From assembly GCF_000020125.1 (NCBI RefSeq), contig NC_010681.1, forward strand, positions 1,550,001 through 1,614,000: a stretch of 64,000 nucleotides of DNA, given 5' to 3'. Position 1 is the stretch's first letter; every line of letters begins with the position of its first letter. The notes beneath the pieces were generated by a model. It saw only the letters and a program-made list of their open reading frames with translations. It was not told where the DNA came from and ran no database searches. This DNA is from Paraburkholderia phytofirmans PsJN. GTDB taxonomy: Bacteria > Pseudomonadota > Gammaproteobacteria > Burkholderiales > Burkholderiaceae. The translations under genes and the position numbers were made by a program. Of the stretch, positions 8,933-18,446 are shown one piece after another.

Positions 8933-9904
8933 TCAGTCGTGCGCGTCGCCGATGATTTCCTCGATTCGCGTTTTGACTTCCGGCGTGATCCGTGCGGCCA
9001 CGTCGGCGGACTTCATGTTCTCGCCGATCTGTTCGACCCGCGACGCACCCGTTATCACGGTGCTGACATTCGGATTCTTCAGAATCCAGCCAATGGCGAG
9101 TTGACCGATCGTGCAGCCCAACTCGTTAGCCACTTCGCCGAGCTTGCCGACCACGTTGTTCTTGCCCGCGTCGGTGACCTGCTTGCGTAGCCAGTCGTAA
9201 CCATCCAACTGCGCGCGGCTGTCGGCCGGCACGCCGTCACGGTATTTGCCGGTCAGCAAGCCGGATGCGAGCGGGCTCCAGGTAGTCAGCCCGAGGCCGA
9301 TATCCTCGTAAAGCCGCTTGTATTCCTCCTCGACGCGCTTGCGATGGAACAGGTTGTACTGCGGCTGCTCCATGACCGGCTTGTGCAGATGATGACGCTC
9401 CGCGATGTCGTAAGCGGCGCGGATTTCGTCGGCGCTCCATTCGGACGTGCCCCAGTACAGCGCCTTGCCGCGAGTGATCATGTCGCTCATGGCCCAGACG
9501 GTTTCCTCTACCGGCGTGTTCGGGTCCGGACGATGACAGAACACCAGATCGACATAATCGAGCTGCAGCCGTTTGAGCGACGCATCGATCGCGTTCAGCA
9601 GATATTTGCGGTTCAGCGTGTGGTACTGGTTCGGTGCTTCCGCGAGTCCCCAGAAGAATTTCGTCGACACCACGTAGCTCACGCGCGGCCACGCCAGTTC
9701 CTTGAGCGCCTGGCCCATGATTTCTTCGGACTTGCCGCCGGCATACACCTCGGCGTTGTCGAAAAAGTTGACTCCTGCGTCACGTGCGGCCGCGAGCGAT
9801 TCGCGTGCCGCGTGGGTGTCCACCTGATTGCCGTAGGTGACCCACGAGCCGATGGACAGTTCGCTGACTTGCAGGCCGGAACGGCCCAGACGTCGATAAT
9901 TCAT
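8933..9904 (-). CDS. Aldo/keto reductase, Kv-beta/YghZ-like
   Basis: A 323-residue NADPH-dependent aldo/keto reductase. The catalytic set is visible: Asp and Tyr in [11 protein letters not shown], Lys in VVSTKFFWG and His in LVFCHRPDP. The sequence resembles the potassium-channel beta-subunit and YghZ (L-glyceraldehyde 3-phosphate reductase) branch, for example [11 protein letters not shown] and QPQYNLFHR. An AGGAGG ribosome site lies shortly before the ATG. The substrate is uncertain; these enzymes often detoxify aldehydes. Confidence 0.87.
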   Translation of the reverse strand: MNYRRLGRSGLQVSELSIGSWVTYGNQVDTHAARESLAAARDAGVNFFDNAEVYAGGKSEEIMGQALKELAWPRVSYVVSTKFFWGLAEAPNQYHTLNRKYLLNAIDASLKRLQLDYVDLVFCHRPDPNTPVEETVWAMSDMITRGKALYWGTSEWSADEIRAAYDIAERHHLHKPVMEQPQYNLFHRKRVEEEYKRLYEDIGLGLTTWSPLASGLLTGKYRDGVPADSRAQLDGYDWLRKQVTDAGKNNVVGKLGEVANELGCTIGQLAIGWILKNPNVSTVITGASRVEQIGENMKSADVAARITPEVKTRIEEIIGDAHD

Positions 9905-10126
9905 GCATTCCTCCTTGTTGGTGATGCCACCGGAATTCTGCCGAAACGTCCAGTTTAAAGAGATACGCTTCGACGCGCAGTTTACCGATGCAGTTCACGC
10001 GGTTCATGCACAATAGCAGCGTTGGCCGCAGTGCAGCATTCGGCCAGACGGCCTATGTCGTCTGGCTGACTTCCCGCCGCCCGCGGCCCGTGGTCTCATT
10101 GCTCATCAACTGCATGGAGGTTATGG

Positions 10127-10924
10127 ATGTCGTCAACGAACACGAATCTGAATGGCAAGGTTGCGGTTGTTACGGGCGCCGCAAGCGGCATCGGCAAGCA
10201 GATTGCGCTGACTCTTTCCGCAGCAGGCGCGGCTGTCGCGATCGCCGACCTGAATCAGGACGGCGCGAACGCTGTCGCTGAAGAAATCAAAAAGGCCGGC
10301 GGCAAGGCAATCGGCGTGGCGATGGACGTCACGAGCGAAGACGCCGTCAATCAGGGCATCGACAAAGTGGCCGCGGAACTCGGCTCGGTGGATATCCTCA
10401 TTTCCAACGCCGGCATCCAGATCGTCAATCCGATCGAAAACTATTCGTTTTCGGATTGGAAGAAGATGCAGGCAATCCACGTGGACGGCGCGTTCCTGAC
10501 CACCAAGGCCGCGCTCAAGCACATGTACAAGGACGATCGCGGCGGCATCGTGATCTACATGGGCTCGGTCCACTCGCACGAAGCGTCGCCGCTCAAATCG
10601 GCCTATGTGACGGCCAAGCACGCGCTGCTGGGTCTCGCGCGCGTGCTGGCTAAAGAAGGCGCGAAGCACAACGTGCGCTCGCATGTCGTGTGTCCGGGTT
10701 TCGTGCGCACGCCGCTCGTCGACAAGCAGATTCCCGAGCAGGCCAAGGAACTGGGCATCAGCGAGGAAGACGTGATCAAGCGCGTCATGCTGGGCGGCAC
10801 GGTCGACGGTGTCTTCACCACGGTGGAAGACGTCGCGCAAACGGTGCTGTTCCTGTCCACGTTCCCGACGGCGGCGCTGACCGGCCAGTCCTTTATTGTG
10901 AGCCACGGCTGGTACATGCAATAA
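10127..10924 (+). CDS. hbdH: 3-hydroxybutyrate dehydrogenase (SDR)
   Basis: A 265-residue short-chain dehydrogenase with the TGAASGIG cofactor motif, SNAGIQ, the catalytic Ser in [10 protein letters not shown] and YVTAKHALL (YxxxK). The [17 protein letters not shown] region and the ending [14 protein letters not shown] match bacterial D-3-hydroxybutyrate dehydrogenases, which convert 3-hydroxybutyrate to acetoacetate in polyhydroxybutyrate turnover. GGAGG lies upstream; an ATG four bases earlier (10123) is out of frame. A patatin-like lipase follows ten bases downstream, so the two form an operon. Confidence 0.88.
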   Translation: MSSTNTNLNGKVAVVTGAASGIGKQIALTLSAAGAAVAIADLNQDGANAVAEEIKKAGGKAIGVAMDVTSEDAVNQGIDKVAAELGSVDILISNAGIQIVNPIENYSFSDWKKMQAIHVDGAFLTTKAALKHMYKDDRGGIVIYMGSVHSHEASPLKSAYVTAKHALLGLARVLAKEGAKHNVRSHVVCPGFVRTPLVDKQIPEQAKELGISEEDVIKRVMLGGTVDGVFTTVEDVAQTVLFLSTFPTAALTGQSFIVSHGWYMQ

Positions 10925-10934
10925 GGGGGTGCCT

Positions 10935-12173
10935 ATGGCGCAACGCAATCTCAAGCGGGCGCGCGTCGGCGCGCCCGGCGACGGGGAAGGCGAGGGCGCC
11001 GGTCCGGCGCCCGCCACGCATCCCGGCCGGCACCTCCATTTGCCCAAGTACGAAACCGTCGCCTTGATGCTGCAAGGCGGTGGCGCCCTGGGCGCTTATC
11101 AGGCCGGTGTCTTTCAGGGACTTTACGAGGCCGGCATCGAACCGAACTGGCTGGCCGGCATTTCGATCGGCGCGTTGAATACGGCAATCATCGCCGGCAA
11201 TCCGCCTGAAAAGCGCGTTGAACGGCTGCTGCAATTCTGGGAGACGATCTGCCAGCCGGCCTTCGGGCCGCCGCTGCCTGCGTTCATCGAGCACGCTCTC
11301 TTCAATTCCAGCGACGCAATACGCAAGGCCTTCACGGCAACGCAGGCCGTGGGCGCCATCGTCGAGGGGCAGAAGGGCTTTTTTGTGCCGCGCTTCCCGC
11401 CGCCGTTGCCCACGGTGTCCGGGCCGCCGCAATTGGCCAGCTATTACGACACCACGCCGTTGAAGGCCACGCTCGAAGCGTTCTGCGATTTCGACCGGAT
11501 CAATTCGAAAGAAATGCGCGTCTCGGTCGGGGCGGTCAATTGCGGTACGGGAAATTTCGCGTACTTCGATAACACGCATACAACGCTCAGGCCCGAGCAT
11601 TTCATGGCGTCAGGCGCGTTGCCGCCCGGTTTCGCGGCGGTCGAGATCGATGGTCAGTACTACTGGGACGGCGGCTTGATGTCGAACACGCCGCTCTATG
11701 AGGTGATCCAGTCCACGCCGCGTCGCGACACGCTCGCCTTCCAGGTCGATCTCTGGAGCGCGATCGGACCGGTGCCGGACAACATCACCGACGTGCAAGG
11801 GCGCATGAAAGACATCCAGTATTCGAGCCGCACCCGTCTCGTGACCGATATGCTGCAGCGGTCGCAGCGTTTCCGGCATGTGTTGCGCGAGGTGCTGGAT
11901 CGCGTGCCGTCCGATCAGCGTGACGACCCGTGGTGCAAGCTGGCCGAGGATCTCTCGTGTTCGAAGCGCTACAACGTGGTCCATCTGATCTACCGCCACA
12001 AGGAATACGAAGGTCACTACAAGGACTTTCAATTCGGCCTGTCGACGATGCGGGAACATTGGCAAAGCGGTTTGGAGGACATCCGCCATTCGCTCGCGCA
12101 ACCCGATTGGCTCGACATGCCGGATAACGACGCGGGCTTTGTCACGCACGATATCCATCGGGATGCGCGCTGA
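10935..12173 (+). CDS. Patatin-like phospholipase with C-terminal DUF3734-type region
   Basis: A 412-residue patatin-family hydrolase. The oxyanion loop QGGGALGAYQAGV, the nucleophile Ser77 in GISIG and the Asp245 of YYWDGGLMSNTP form the Ser-Asp dyad. The C-terminal part fits the DUF3734 region common in this subfamily. I prefer the ATG at 10935, five bases after AAGGGGG, over the GTG at 10929. No signal peptide is seen, so it is likely cytoplasmic. Coupling to 3-hydroxybutyrate dehydrogenase suggests a role in storage-granule or lipid turnover, but the substrate is inferred. Confidence 0.85.
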   Translation: MAQRNLKRARVGAPGDGEGEGAGPAPATHPGRHLHLPKYETVALMLQGGGALGAYQAGVFQGLYEAGIEPNWLAGISIGALNTAIIAGNPPEKRVERLLQFWETICQPAFGPPLPAFIEHALFNSSDAIRKAFTATQAVGAIVEGQKGFFVPRFPPPLPTVSGPPQLASYYDTTPLKATLEAFCDFDRINSKEMRVSVGAVNCGTGNFAYFDNTHTTLRPEHFMASGALPPGFAAVEIDGQYYWDGGLMSNTPLYEVIQSTPRRDTLAFQVDLWSAIGPVPDNITDVQGRMKDIQYSSRTRLVTDMLQRSQRFRHVLREVLDRVPSDQRDDPWCKLAEDLSCSKRYNVVHLIYRHKEYEGHYKDFQFGLSTMREHWQSGLEDIRHSLAQPDWLDMPDNDAGFVTHDIHRDAR

Positions 12174-12322
12174 AGGAGTCACGAGTCTGAGTAGCGCGTG
12201 ACCGAGGTGAGACGCGGCAATCGTGGCAGCCCTTGGCAGTATCGAAAACGGCCCTGTTCAAGCAATAAGCAACCGGCAATCAGCAACAAGCACGTTGCAA
12301 ACCGCCACCGGGCCACAAACAA

Positions 12323-12349
12323 AAACGGCGCCCTAAAAGGGCGCCGTTT
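12323..12349. terminator. Bidirectional intrinsic terminator between patatin gene and tyrB
   Basis: A perfect 12-bp stem (12323-12334 with 12338-12349), an AAA loop and A/T runs on both sides. It can serve tyrB on the minus strand and the patatin operon on the plus strand. Confidence 0.88.
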
Positions 12350-12403
12350 CCAGAACCAGTTTCAGCAGAGCGCGTGCAGTGCATGCCCGCGCCCGCCAAT
12401 ACC

Positions 12404-13603
12404 TTACTTCAGCACGTGAGCGACCGCGCTGGCCACCACATCGAGATTGCGCGTATTCAGCGCAGCCACGCAGATGCGACCGGTGCTCACGGCATAGATG
12501 CCGAACTCTTCACGCAGGCGGTCCACTTGCGGCGCCGTCAGACCCGAGTACGAGAACATGCCGCGTTGCGCGTTCACGAAGCTGAAATCGCGATCCACGC
12601 CGCTTGCCTTCAGGCGTTCGACCAGACCGTTGCGCATGGCGCGAATACGGTCACGCATTTCGGCCAGTTCGGTTTCCCACGTGGCGCGCAGTTGCGGCGA
12701 TGCGAGCACCGCCGCAACTACCGAGCCGCCGTGCGTCGGCGGGTTCGAGTAGTTCGTGCGGATCACGCGCTTGAGTTGCGACAGCACGCGAGCGGATTCT
12801 TCCTTGCTTGCCGTGATCACCGACAGCGCGCCGACGCGCTCGCCGTACAGCGAGAACGACTTCGAGAACGACGACGACACGAACACGTTCAGTTCCGACG
12901 CTGCGAAAAGACGCACGGCTGCAGCGTCCGATTCGATGTTGTCGCCGAAACCTTGGTAAGCGATGTCGAGGAACGGCACCAGGTTGCGCGCCTTGACCAC
13001 TTCGACGATCTGCTTCCATTGCTCGACGCTCAGGTCCACGCCGGTCGGGTTATGGCAGCACGCGTGCAAAACAACGACGGTGCCTGCTGCGTAGCTGTTC
13101 AGCGCGCTCAGCATGGCGTCGAAATTCACGCCGTGGGTTTGCGCGTCGTAGTACGGATACGACACGACTTCGAAGCCTGCGCTTTCGAACAGCGCACGAT
13201 GGTTTTCCCAGCTCGGATCGCTGATCGCGACCTTCGCGTTCGGATTCAGGCGCTTCAGGAAATCCGCGCCGATCTTCAACGCGCCCGTGCCGCCCAATGC
13301 CTGCGCCGTCACAACGCGGCCCGCTGCGATCAGCGGCGAGTCGTTGCCGAGCAGCAGTTTCTGCACGGCGGCGTCGTAAGCGGCAATGCCTTCGATCGGC
13401 AGATACCCGCGCGGCAGCGCAGCTTCGACGCGCGCCTTTTCGGCGTCGCGCACGGCGCGCAGCAGCGGAATCTTGCCTTCTTCGTTGAAATACACGCCGA
13501 CGCCAAGATTGACCTTGGTGGTGCGCGCATCGGCGTTGAAGGCTTCGTTCAGGCCCAGAATCGGGTCGCGGGGAGCAAGTTCGACGGCGGAGAACAGAGA
13601 CAT
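12404..13603 (-). CDS. tyrB: Aromatic-amino-acid / aspartate aminotransferase
   Basis: A 399-residue class I aminotransferase, the typical length for TyrB/AspC. It begins MSLFSAVELAPRDPILGL, the conserved family start. The frame remains open toward uvrB but that part is not homologous, so the start is 13603. The PLP lysine is Lys248 in SSSFSKSFSLYGERVG, with Asn185 in HNPTGVD and Asp213 in PFLDIAYQGFG. It transfers amino groups between aspartate, tyrosine or phenylalanine and 2-oxoglutarate. It is divergent from uvrB. Confidence 0.93.
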   Translation of the reverse strand: MSLFSAVELAPRDPILGLNEAFNADARTTKVNLGVGVYFNEEGKIPLLRAVRDAEKARVEAALPRGYLPIEGIAAYDAAVQKLLLGNDSPLIAAGRVVTAQALGGTGALKIGADFLKRLNPNAKVAISDPSWENHRALFESAGFEVVSYPYYDAQTHGVNFDAMLSALNSYAAGTVVVLHACCHNPTGVDLSVEQWKQIVEVVKARNLVPFLDIAYQGFGDNIESDAAAVRLFAASELNVFVSSSFSKSFSLYGERVGALSVITASKEESARVLSQLKRVIRTNYSNPPTHGGSVVAAVLASPQLRATWETELAEMRDRIRAMRNGLVERLKASGVDRDFSFVNAQRGMFSYSGLTAPQVDRLREEFGIYAVSTGRICVAALNTRNLDVVASAVAHVLK

Positions 13604-14060
13604 GATGGGTGGGCAGCAGTAGTGAGAAGAGGGCGGCTTCGATCGCGGACGGCCGGGCCAGCGGCGTCCGACGCAAAACGTGGACGCGCTGCGGGCGGCA
13701 GCGACCGGGCGCAACTTCGCATTGTAACGAATTCGCGCCCATTTTTCGGACGCCAACGCCGCTCGTAGGGAATTTTTTGCTTGAAAAACAGGCACTCCGG
13801 CGCCAACTGCAAACCACGACGCTGTCCGCCAGGCCGCCTGAAGATAGCCGGAAAGCGGCCCGCAGCCGGCGGAATCAGGGCTCGTTGCGGCAGTTCGGTC
13901 GCCGTAAGCGAATGCCACGCGACTGCGCCCAAAGGGCCACAGCATTGCGCCTGAACCGGCCCGCGCGACTCCCCAAAACCCTACGCAGACCCGCTCGATC
14001 TTCGATTCCCGCAACCCGTTAGAATAGTTCTTTGCCCCCAAGGCCCGGTACCGCCCCCCC
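13604..14060. other. Divergent promoter region between tyrB and uvrB
   Basis: About 460 bases without a supported gene. A TAGAAT hexamer near 14020 is a possible -10 for uvrB. I did not find a CTGT-N8-ACAG LexA box here, unlike the region before the long uvrA. Confidence 0.4.
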
Positions 14061-16154
14061 ATGTCCGAACAACATCTGACTGAAGCCGACGAAACGCTGG
14101 ACGAATCCAAATTTGTCCGATTCGAAGGCTCGCCGTTCCAGCTATACCAGCCGTATCCGCCCGCCGGCGACCAGCCCACGGCGATCGACACGCTCGTCGA
14201 AGGCGTCGAAGATGGCCTCTCGTTCCAGACGCTGCTCGGTGTGACCGGTTCCGGCAAGACCTTCACGATGGCCAATACGATCGCGCGGCTCGGCCGCCCG
14301 GCCATTGTGTTCGCGCCGAACAAGACGCTCGCCGCGCAACTCTACTCCGAGTTCCGCGAGTTCTTCCCGCGCAATGCGGTCGAGTACTTCGTCTCGTACT
14401 ACGACTACTACCAGCCGGAAGCGTACGTGCCGCAGCGCGATCTGTTCATCGAGAAGGACTCGTCGATCAACGAGCACATCGAGCAGATGCGGCTGTCGGC
14501 CACCAAGAGTCTGATGGAGCGGCGCGACGTGGTGATCGTCGCTACCGTGTCGGCCATTTACGGTATCGGCAACCCGTCTGAATATCACAAAATGATTCTG
14601 ACGCTGCGCACCGGCGACAAGCTCGGCCAGCGCGACATCATCGCGCGTCTGATCGCCATGCAGTACAACCGCAACGAGGCCGACTTCCAGCGCGGCTCGT
14701 TCCGCGTGCGCGGCGACACGATCGATATCTTTCCGGCCGAGCACGCCGAGATGGCGGTGCGCGTCGAGTTGTTCGACGACGAAATCGAAACCCTGCAACT
14801 ATTCGATCCGCTCACGGGCCGCGTGCGTCAAAAGATTCCGCGCTTCACGGTGTATCCGTCGTCGCACTATGTGACGCCGCGCGATACCGTGGTGCGCGCG
14901 GTCGAAACGATCAAGGCCGAACTGCGCGAGCGGCTCGAATTCTTCTATAGCGGCGGCAAGCTCGTCGAAGCGCAGCGGCTCGAACAGCGCACGCGCTTCG
15001 ACCTGGAAATGCTGCAGGAACTCGGCTTCTGCAAGGGCATCGAGAACTACTCACGGCACTTCTCGGGCGCGGCGCCCGGCGAGCCGCCGCCTACGCTGGT
15101 CGACTATCTGCCGTCGGACGCGCTCATGCTGCTCGACGAATCGCACGTGCTGATCGGCCAGCTGAACGGCATGTACAACGGCGACCGCGCGCGTAAGGAA
15201 AATCTGGTCGACTACGGTTTCCGCCTGCCGTCGGCGCTCGACAACCGGCCGCTCAAGTTCAACGAGTTCGAGCGCAAGATGCGCCAGGTGGTGTTCGTGT
15301 CGGCCACGCCGGCGGACTACGAGCAGAAGACGGCAGGGCAGGTGGCCGAACAACTGGTGCGTCCGACCGGCCTCGTCGATCCAGAAATCGAGGTGCGTCC
15401 GGCTCGCAGCCAGGTCGACGACGTACTCGGCGAGATCAACGAGCGCGTCAAGGCGGGTGACCGCGTGCTGGTCACGGTGCTGACCAAGCGCATGGCCGAA
15501 CAGTTGACCGAGTTTCTGGCCGACCACGGCGTCAAGGTGCGTTATCTGCACAGCGACATCGACACCGTGGAGCGGGTGGAAATTATCCGCGATCTGCGTC
15601 TGGGCACCTTCGACGTGCTGGTCGGGATCAACCTGTTGCGCGAAGGGCTGGATATTCCGGAAGTGTCGCTGGTCGCGATTCTCGACGCGGACAAGGAAGG
15701 CTTTCTGCGCGCCGAGCGCTCGCTGATCCAGACCATCGGCCGGGCGGCGCGCAACGTGAACGGCAAGGCGATTCTCTACGGGGACAAAATCACGGACTCG
15801 ATGCGCCGTGCCATCGACGAAACCGAGCGGCGGCGCAACAAGCAGATCGCCTTCAACCTCGCGAACGGCATTACGCCGCGCGGCGTGGTCAAGCGCATTC
15901 GCGACATTATCGACGGCGTGTACAACGTCGACGACGCCCGCGCCGAACTGAAGGAACAGCAGGCGCGCGCGAAATTCGAGGACATGTCCGAGAAGCAGCT
16001 TGCCAAGGAACTCAAGCGCCTCGAAAAGCAGATGATGGAGCACGCCAAGAACCTTGAGTTCGAGAAGGCCGCGCAGACCCGCGACCAGCTCGCGCTGCTG
16101 CGCCAGCGCGTGTTCGGCGCGAACGTCGGCGATCACGTGTCGGGCGCCGATTAA
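14061..16154 (+). CDS. uvrB: UvrABC system protein B (excinuclease helicase subunit)
   Basis: A 697-residue UvrB of normal length. It shows Walker A GVTGSGKT at residues 60-67, the DNA-clamping beta-hairpin [15 protein letters not shown], the DESH box (LLDESHV), helicase motif VI (QTIGRAARN) and a C-terminal UVR domain that contacts UvrC. UvrB receives damaged DNA from UvrA and verifies the lesion in nucleotide excision repair. It stands alone here; a UvrA homologue is 42 kb downstream. Confidence 0.97.
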   Translation: MSEQHLTEADETLDESKFVRFEGSPFQLYQPYPPAGDQPTAIDTLVEGVEDGLSFQTLLGVTGSGKTFTMANTIARLGRPAIVFAPNKTLAAQLYSEFREFFPRNAVEYFVSYYDYYQPEAYVPQRDLFIEKDSSINEHIEQMRLSATKSLMERRDVVIVATVSAIYGIGNPSEYHKMILTLRTGDKLGQRDIIARLIAMQYNRNEADFQRGSFRVRGDTIDIFPAEHAEMAVRVELFDDEIETLQLFDPLTGRVRQKIPRFTVYPSSHYVTPRDTVVRAVETIKAELRERLEFFYSGGKLVEAQRLEQRTRFDLEMLQELGFCKGIENYSRHFSGAAPGEPPPTLVDYLPSDALMLLDESHVLIGQLNGMYNGDRARKENLVDYGFRLPSALDNRPLKFNEFERKMRQVVFVSATPADYEQKTAGQVAEQLVRPTGLVDPEIEVRPARSQVDDVLGEINERVKAGDRVLVTVLTKRMAEQLTEFLADHGVKVRYLHSDIDTVERVEIIRDLRLGTFDVLVGINLLREGLDIPEVSLVAILDADKEGFLRAERSLIQTIGRAARNVNGKAILYGDKITDSMRRAIDETERRRNKQIAFNLANGITPRGVVKRIRDIIDGVYNVDDARAELKEQQARAKFEDMSEKQLAKELKRLEKQMMEHAKNLEFEKAAQTRDQLALLRQRVFGANVGDHVSGAD

Positions 16155-16169
16155 TCGCCCGCGCGCCTG

Positions 16170-16223
16170 GGGCGCGGCTGTGCGCCGCGCCCGATCGATC
16201 CATGCCGGACGCTCGCCCGGCAT
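16170..16223 (+). terminator. Tandem hairpins downstream of uvrB
   Basis: Two GC-rich stems follow the uvrB stop: GGGCGCGGC/GCCGCGCCC (16170-16192) and ATGCCGG/CCGGCAT (16202-16223). There is no good T run, so termination or mRNA stabilisation is only inferred. Confidence 0.45.
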
Positions 16224-16336
16224 CGCATCACTTCCTCCCCAGCGCTTCCTTAACTGCGCCTTAAGACCCTGCTGCCACAAGGCTTGCCGCGCGTTCTCAT
16301 TTGTTCTCCCATGCGATCAATGATAAACTCGACCAA

Positions 16337-16357
16337 TATTGAGAATGGTTCGCATTA
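16337..16357. promoter_or_regulatory. Candidate Fur box upstream of the ftr operon
   Basis: TATTGAGAA-TGG-TTCGCATTA is an imperfect dyad with seven of nine positions paired. Read on the other strand it resembles the AATGCGAAT-type half site seen before bfd. It lies about 130 bases upstream of ftrA. Confidence 0.5.
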
Positions 16358-16484
16358 ACGTTCGTAATGCCGCCCGCCGACGATTATCGCGGCGTGCAAG
16401 CGCCGCGACCGCTGCATCGCACGGCATGCGCGACGCACTGTTCCAATGGGTTCGATTCCAGTCTGATAAAAATAAGGAGTTTCA

Positions 16485-17033
16485 ATGCGGATTTCTTCAT
16501 TTGTGCGTGGTGGCGCAGCAGCGGTGGCCGCAGTCGCGGCGTTCTCGGCAACGGCGGCGGAATATCCGATCGGCAAGCAGCAGATTCATGGCGGCATGGA
16601 AATCAATGCGGTCTATCTGCAGCCGATCACGATGGAACCCGAAGGCATGATGCGCAAAGCCTCGGATTCGGACATCCACCTGGAAGCCGACATTCACGCG
16701 GTCAAGAACAACCCGACCGGCTTCGCCGAAGGCGACTGGATGCCGTATCTGCAAGTGCACTACGAACTGACGAAAGCCGGTTCGACTCAGACGCAAAAGG
16801 GCGACCTGATGCCGATGGTCGCCAACGACGGCCCGCACTACGGCGACAACGTCAAGCTGCAAGGCCCGGGCAAGTATCACCTGAAGATGGTTGTCGAGGC
16901 GCCGATGCAATCGGGCCACATGGCGTTCGGCCGCCACGTCGACAAGGAAACCGGCGTGGGTCCGTGGTTCAAGCCGATCACCCTCGAATACGACTTCGCG
17001 TACGCCGGCATCGGCAAGAAGGGCGGTTACTGA
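16485..17033 (+). CDS. ftrA: Periplasmic iron-transport protein, P19/FtrA family
   Basis: A 182-residue periplasmic protein with a signal peptide (cleavage near SATAAEYPIG). It belongs to the P19/Tp34 family (iron transporter), with conserved Met and His metal residues in HGGMEINAVYLQP, MEPEGMM, EADIHA and HYG. AAGGAG lies before the ATG. It is first in a four-gene set with cupredoxin, FTR1 permease and polyferredoxin genes, the layout of the Bordetella/Burkholderia FtrABCD ferrous-iron importer. It probably captures iron or copper for the system. Confidence 0.9.
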   Translation: MRISSFVRGGAAAVAAVAAFSATAAEYPIGKQQIHGGMEINAVYLQPITMEPEGMMRKASDSDIHLEADIHAVKNNPTGFAEGDWMPYLQVHYELTKAGSTQTQKGDLMPMVANDGPHYGDNVKLQGPGKYHLKMVVEAPMQSGHMAFGRHVDKETGVGPWFKPITLEYDFAYAGIGKKGGY

Positions 17034-17198
17034 TCGCCGCGCATCATCACGCGTGAGTACGCTTTGCCGAGTGGCCGCGCGTGAATGGATGGCTCGATGA
17101 GTGGGTGAATGAATGGCCGAATGAGGCCGAACGAGTCAGTGCAGCACACGGCGCATTGGCGATCGACTGCCAACGCGCCGCGTTTTCCGGATGGGCTA

Positions 17199-17531
17199 AT
17201 GAGAATCAACCGAAAGATCGCGATCTTCGCCGCCACGGTTTTGCTGGCAAGCGCGGCGCAGGCGGCCGACCTGCCGACCTTCAAGCTGGAAATGAACGAC
17301 GGCAAGCTGAATCCGGCCCGCATCGAAGTGCCGGCGGGACAGCGTATCAAGATCGAAGTGCGCAACACGGGCAAAGGCGCGGCCGAATTCGAAAGCGTGC
17401 AGTTGCGTAAGGAAAAAGTGTTGGCGCCGGGCGCGGATTCGTTCGTCGTGATCGCGCCGCTCGAGCCGGGCGAGTACAAGTTTTTCGACGATTTTCACCA
17501 GCAGGCGCAGGGCGTCATCGTCGCAAAGTAG
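17199..17531 (+). CDS. ftrB: Periplasmic cupredoxin-like protein FtrB
   Basis: A 110-residue protein with a signal peptide starting MRINRKIAIFAATVLL, so I placed the start at 17199 rather than at an earlier in-frame start. The mature part is a single cupredoxin-like domain. The closing segment FDDFHQQAQGVIVAK holds a His near the usual copper-site position, but there is no canonical Cys ligand. In Ftr systems this subunit is proposed to assist iron oxidation before permeation. It lies between ftrA and ftrC; the 165-base gap from ftrA contains GAATG-like micro-repeats. Confidence 0.82.
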   Translation: MRINRKIAIFAATVLLASAAQAADLPTFKLEMNDGKLNPARIEVPAGQRIKIEVRNTGKGAAEFESVQLRKEKVLAPGADSFVVIAPLEPGEYKFFDDFHQQAQGVIVAK

Positions 17532-17600
17532 TGACTTGGGACGCGAGCGCAGAGCCCTGACGGGTTGCGCGCTCGCCAGACCAGAAGAAGGGAGAGCTTG

Positions 17601-18446
17601 ATGGGTCAGATTCTATTCATCGTGTGGCGGGAAAGTGTCGAGGCGTTGCTGGTCGTCGGCATCCTGTACGCGTGGCTGAAAAATGGCGACGACGACGCGC
17701 GCCGCGGTTTGCCGTACCTGTGGGGCGGCGTGGCAGCCGGTCTGATTGCGGCGGTGGCGCTCGGCGCCGCGCTGGTGGGTTTCACCGAAGTGCTCTCCGG
17801 CGACGCGCAGGATTATTTCCAGACCGCGATGGTGCTGGTCGCCTGCGTGCTGATCGTGCAGATGGTGCTGTGGATGAAGCAGCACGGCCGCACGCTCAAG
17901 CGCGACATGGAACAGTCGCTGCAAAAGAGCCAGCGCGATTCGAACTGGTGGGGCGTCGCCTTGTTGGTAGCGTTGGCGATCGCGCGTGAAGGCAGCGAGA
18001 CGGTGATCTTTCTGTACGGCCTCGGCTTCGGCCAATCGGGTCACGTGGGCGCCAGCCAGATGCTCGCGGTCGTGATCGGCCTGGCGCTCGCGTTCCTGAC
18101 CTTCTATATCCTGCAGTTGGGCGGCAAGATCTTCTCGTGGCGGCTCTTTTTCCGCATCACGGAAATCATGCTGCTGTTCCTCGGCGCGGGTCTGTTCCAG
18201 ACCGGTGTGGACAAGCTGATCGACAAGGAAATCCTGCCGACCATCATCGATCAGATGTGGAATTCGTCGGCGGTCCTCGACGATTCGAGCACCTTCGGTT
18301 CGCTGGTTGCCACGCTCACCGGCTATCGCGCTCACCCGGCGTTGATGAATCTGATCGCTTATGCGGCTTACTGGGGTGTGGTCTACCTGCTGCTGCGCCG
18401 CGCGAATCGCAAGCCGGCACGACAAGCCGCTGGGCGCACGGCATGA
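17601..18446 (+). CDS. ftrC: FTR1-family iron permease
   Basis: A 281-residue inner-membrane protein with about seven hydrophobic helices. Both signature REXXE iron-binding motifs are present: RESVE at residues 10-14 and REGSE at 129-133. I chose the ATG at 17601 because GAAGGGAG precedes it and the family begins MGQILFIVWRE. It forms the iron channel of the Ftr importer. Its stop overlaps the start of ftrD by four bases (ATGA), which indicates translational coupling. Confidence 0.93.
   Translation: MGQILFIVWRESVEALLVVGILYAWLKNGDDDARRGLPYLWGGVAAGLIAAVALGAALVGFTEVLSGDAQDYFQTAMVLVACVLIVQMVLWMKQHGRTLKRDMEQSLQKSQRDSNWWGVALLVALAIAREGSETVIFLYGLGFGQSGHVGASQMLAVVIGLALAFLTFYILQLGGKIFSWRLFFRITEIMLLFLGAGLFQTGVDKLIDKEILPTIIDQMWNSSAVLDDSSTFGSLVATLTGYRAHPALMNLIAYAAYWGVVYLLLRRANRKPARQAAGRTA

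Noticed and set aside
7734..9104. A 456-codon plus-strand frame over rlmJ
   Set aside because: RlmJ and the aldo/keto reductase on the minus strand explain the region; the plus-strand protein has no recognisable features.
13604..14060. A LexA box upstream of uvrB
   Set aside because: No CTGT-N8-ACAG match was found on either strand in this region.
13604..14323. Extension of the tyrB frame into uvrB
   Set aside because: The family start is at 13603 and the extension overlaps the uvrB start region without homology.
15051..16280. Long minus-strand frame over uvrB
   Set aside because: It mirrors UvrB codons and shows no domain.
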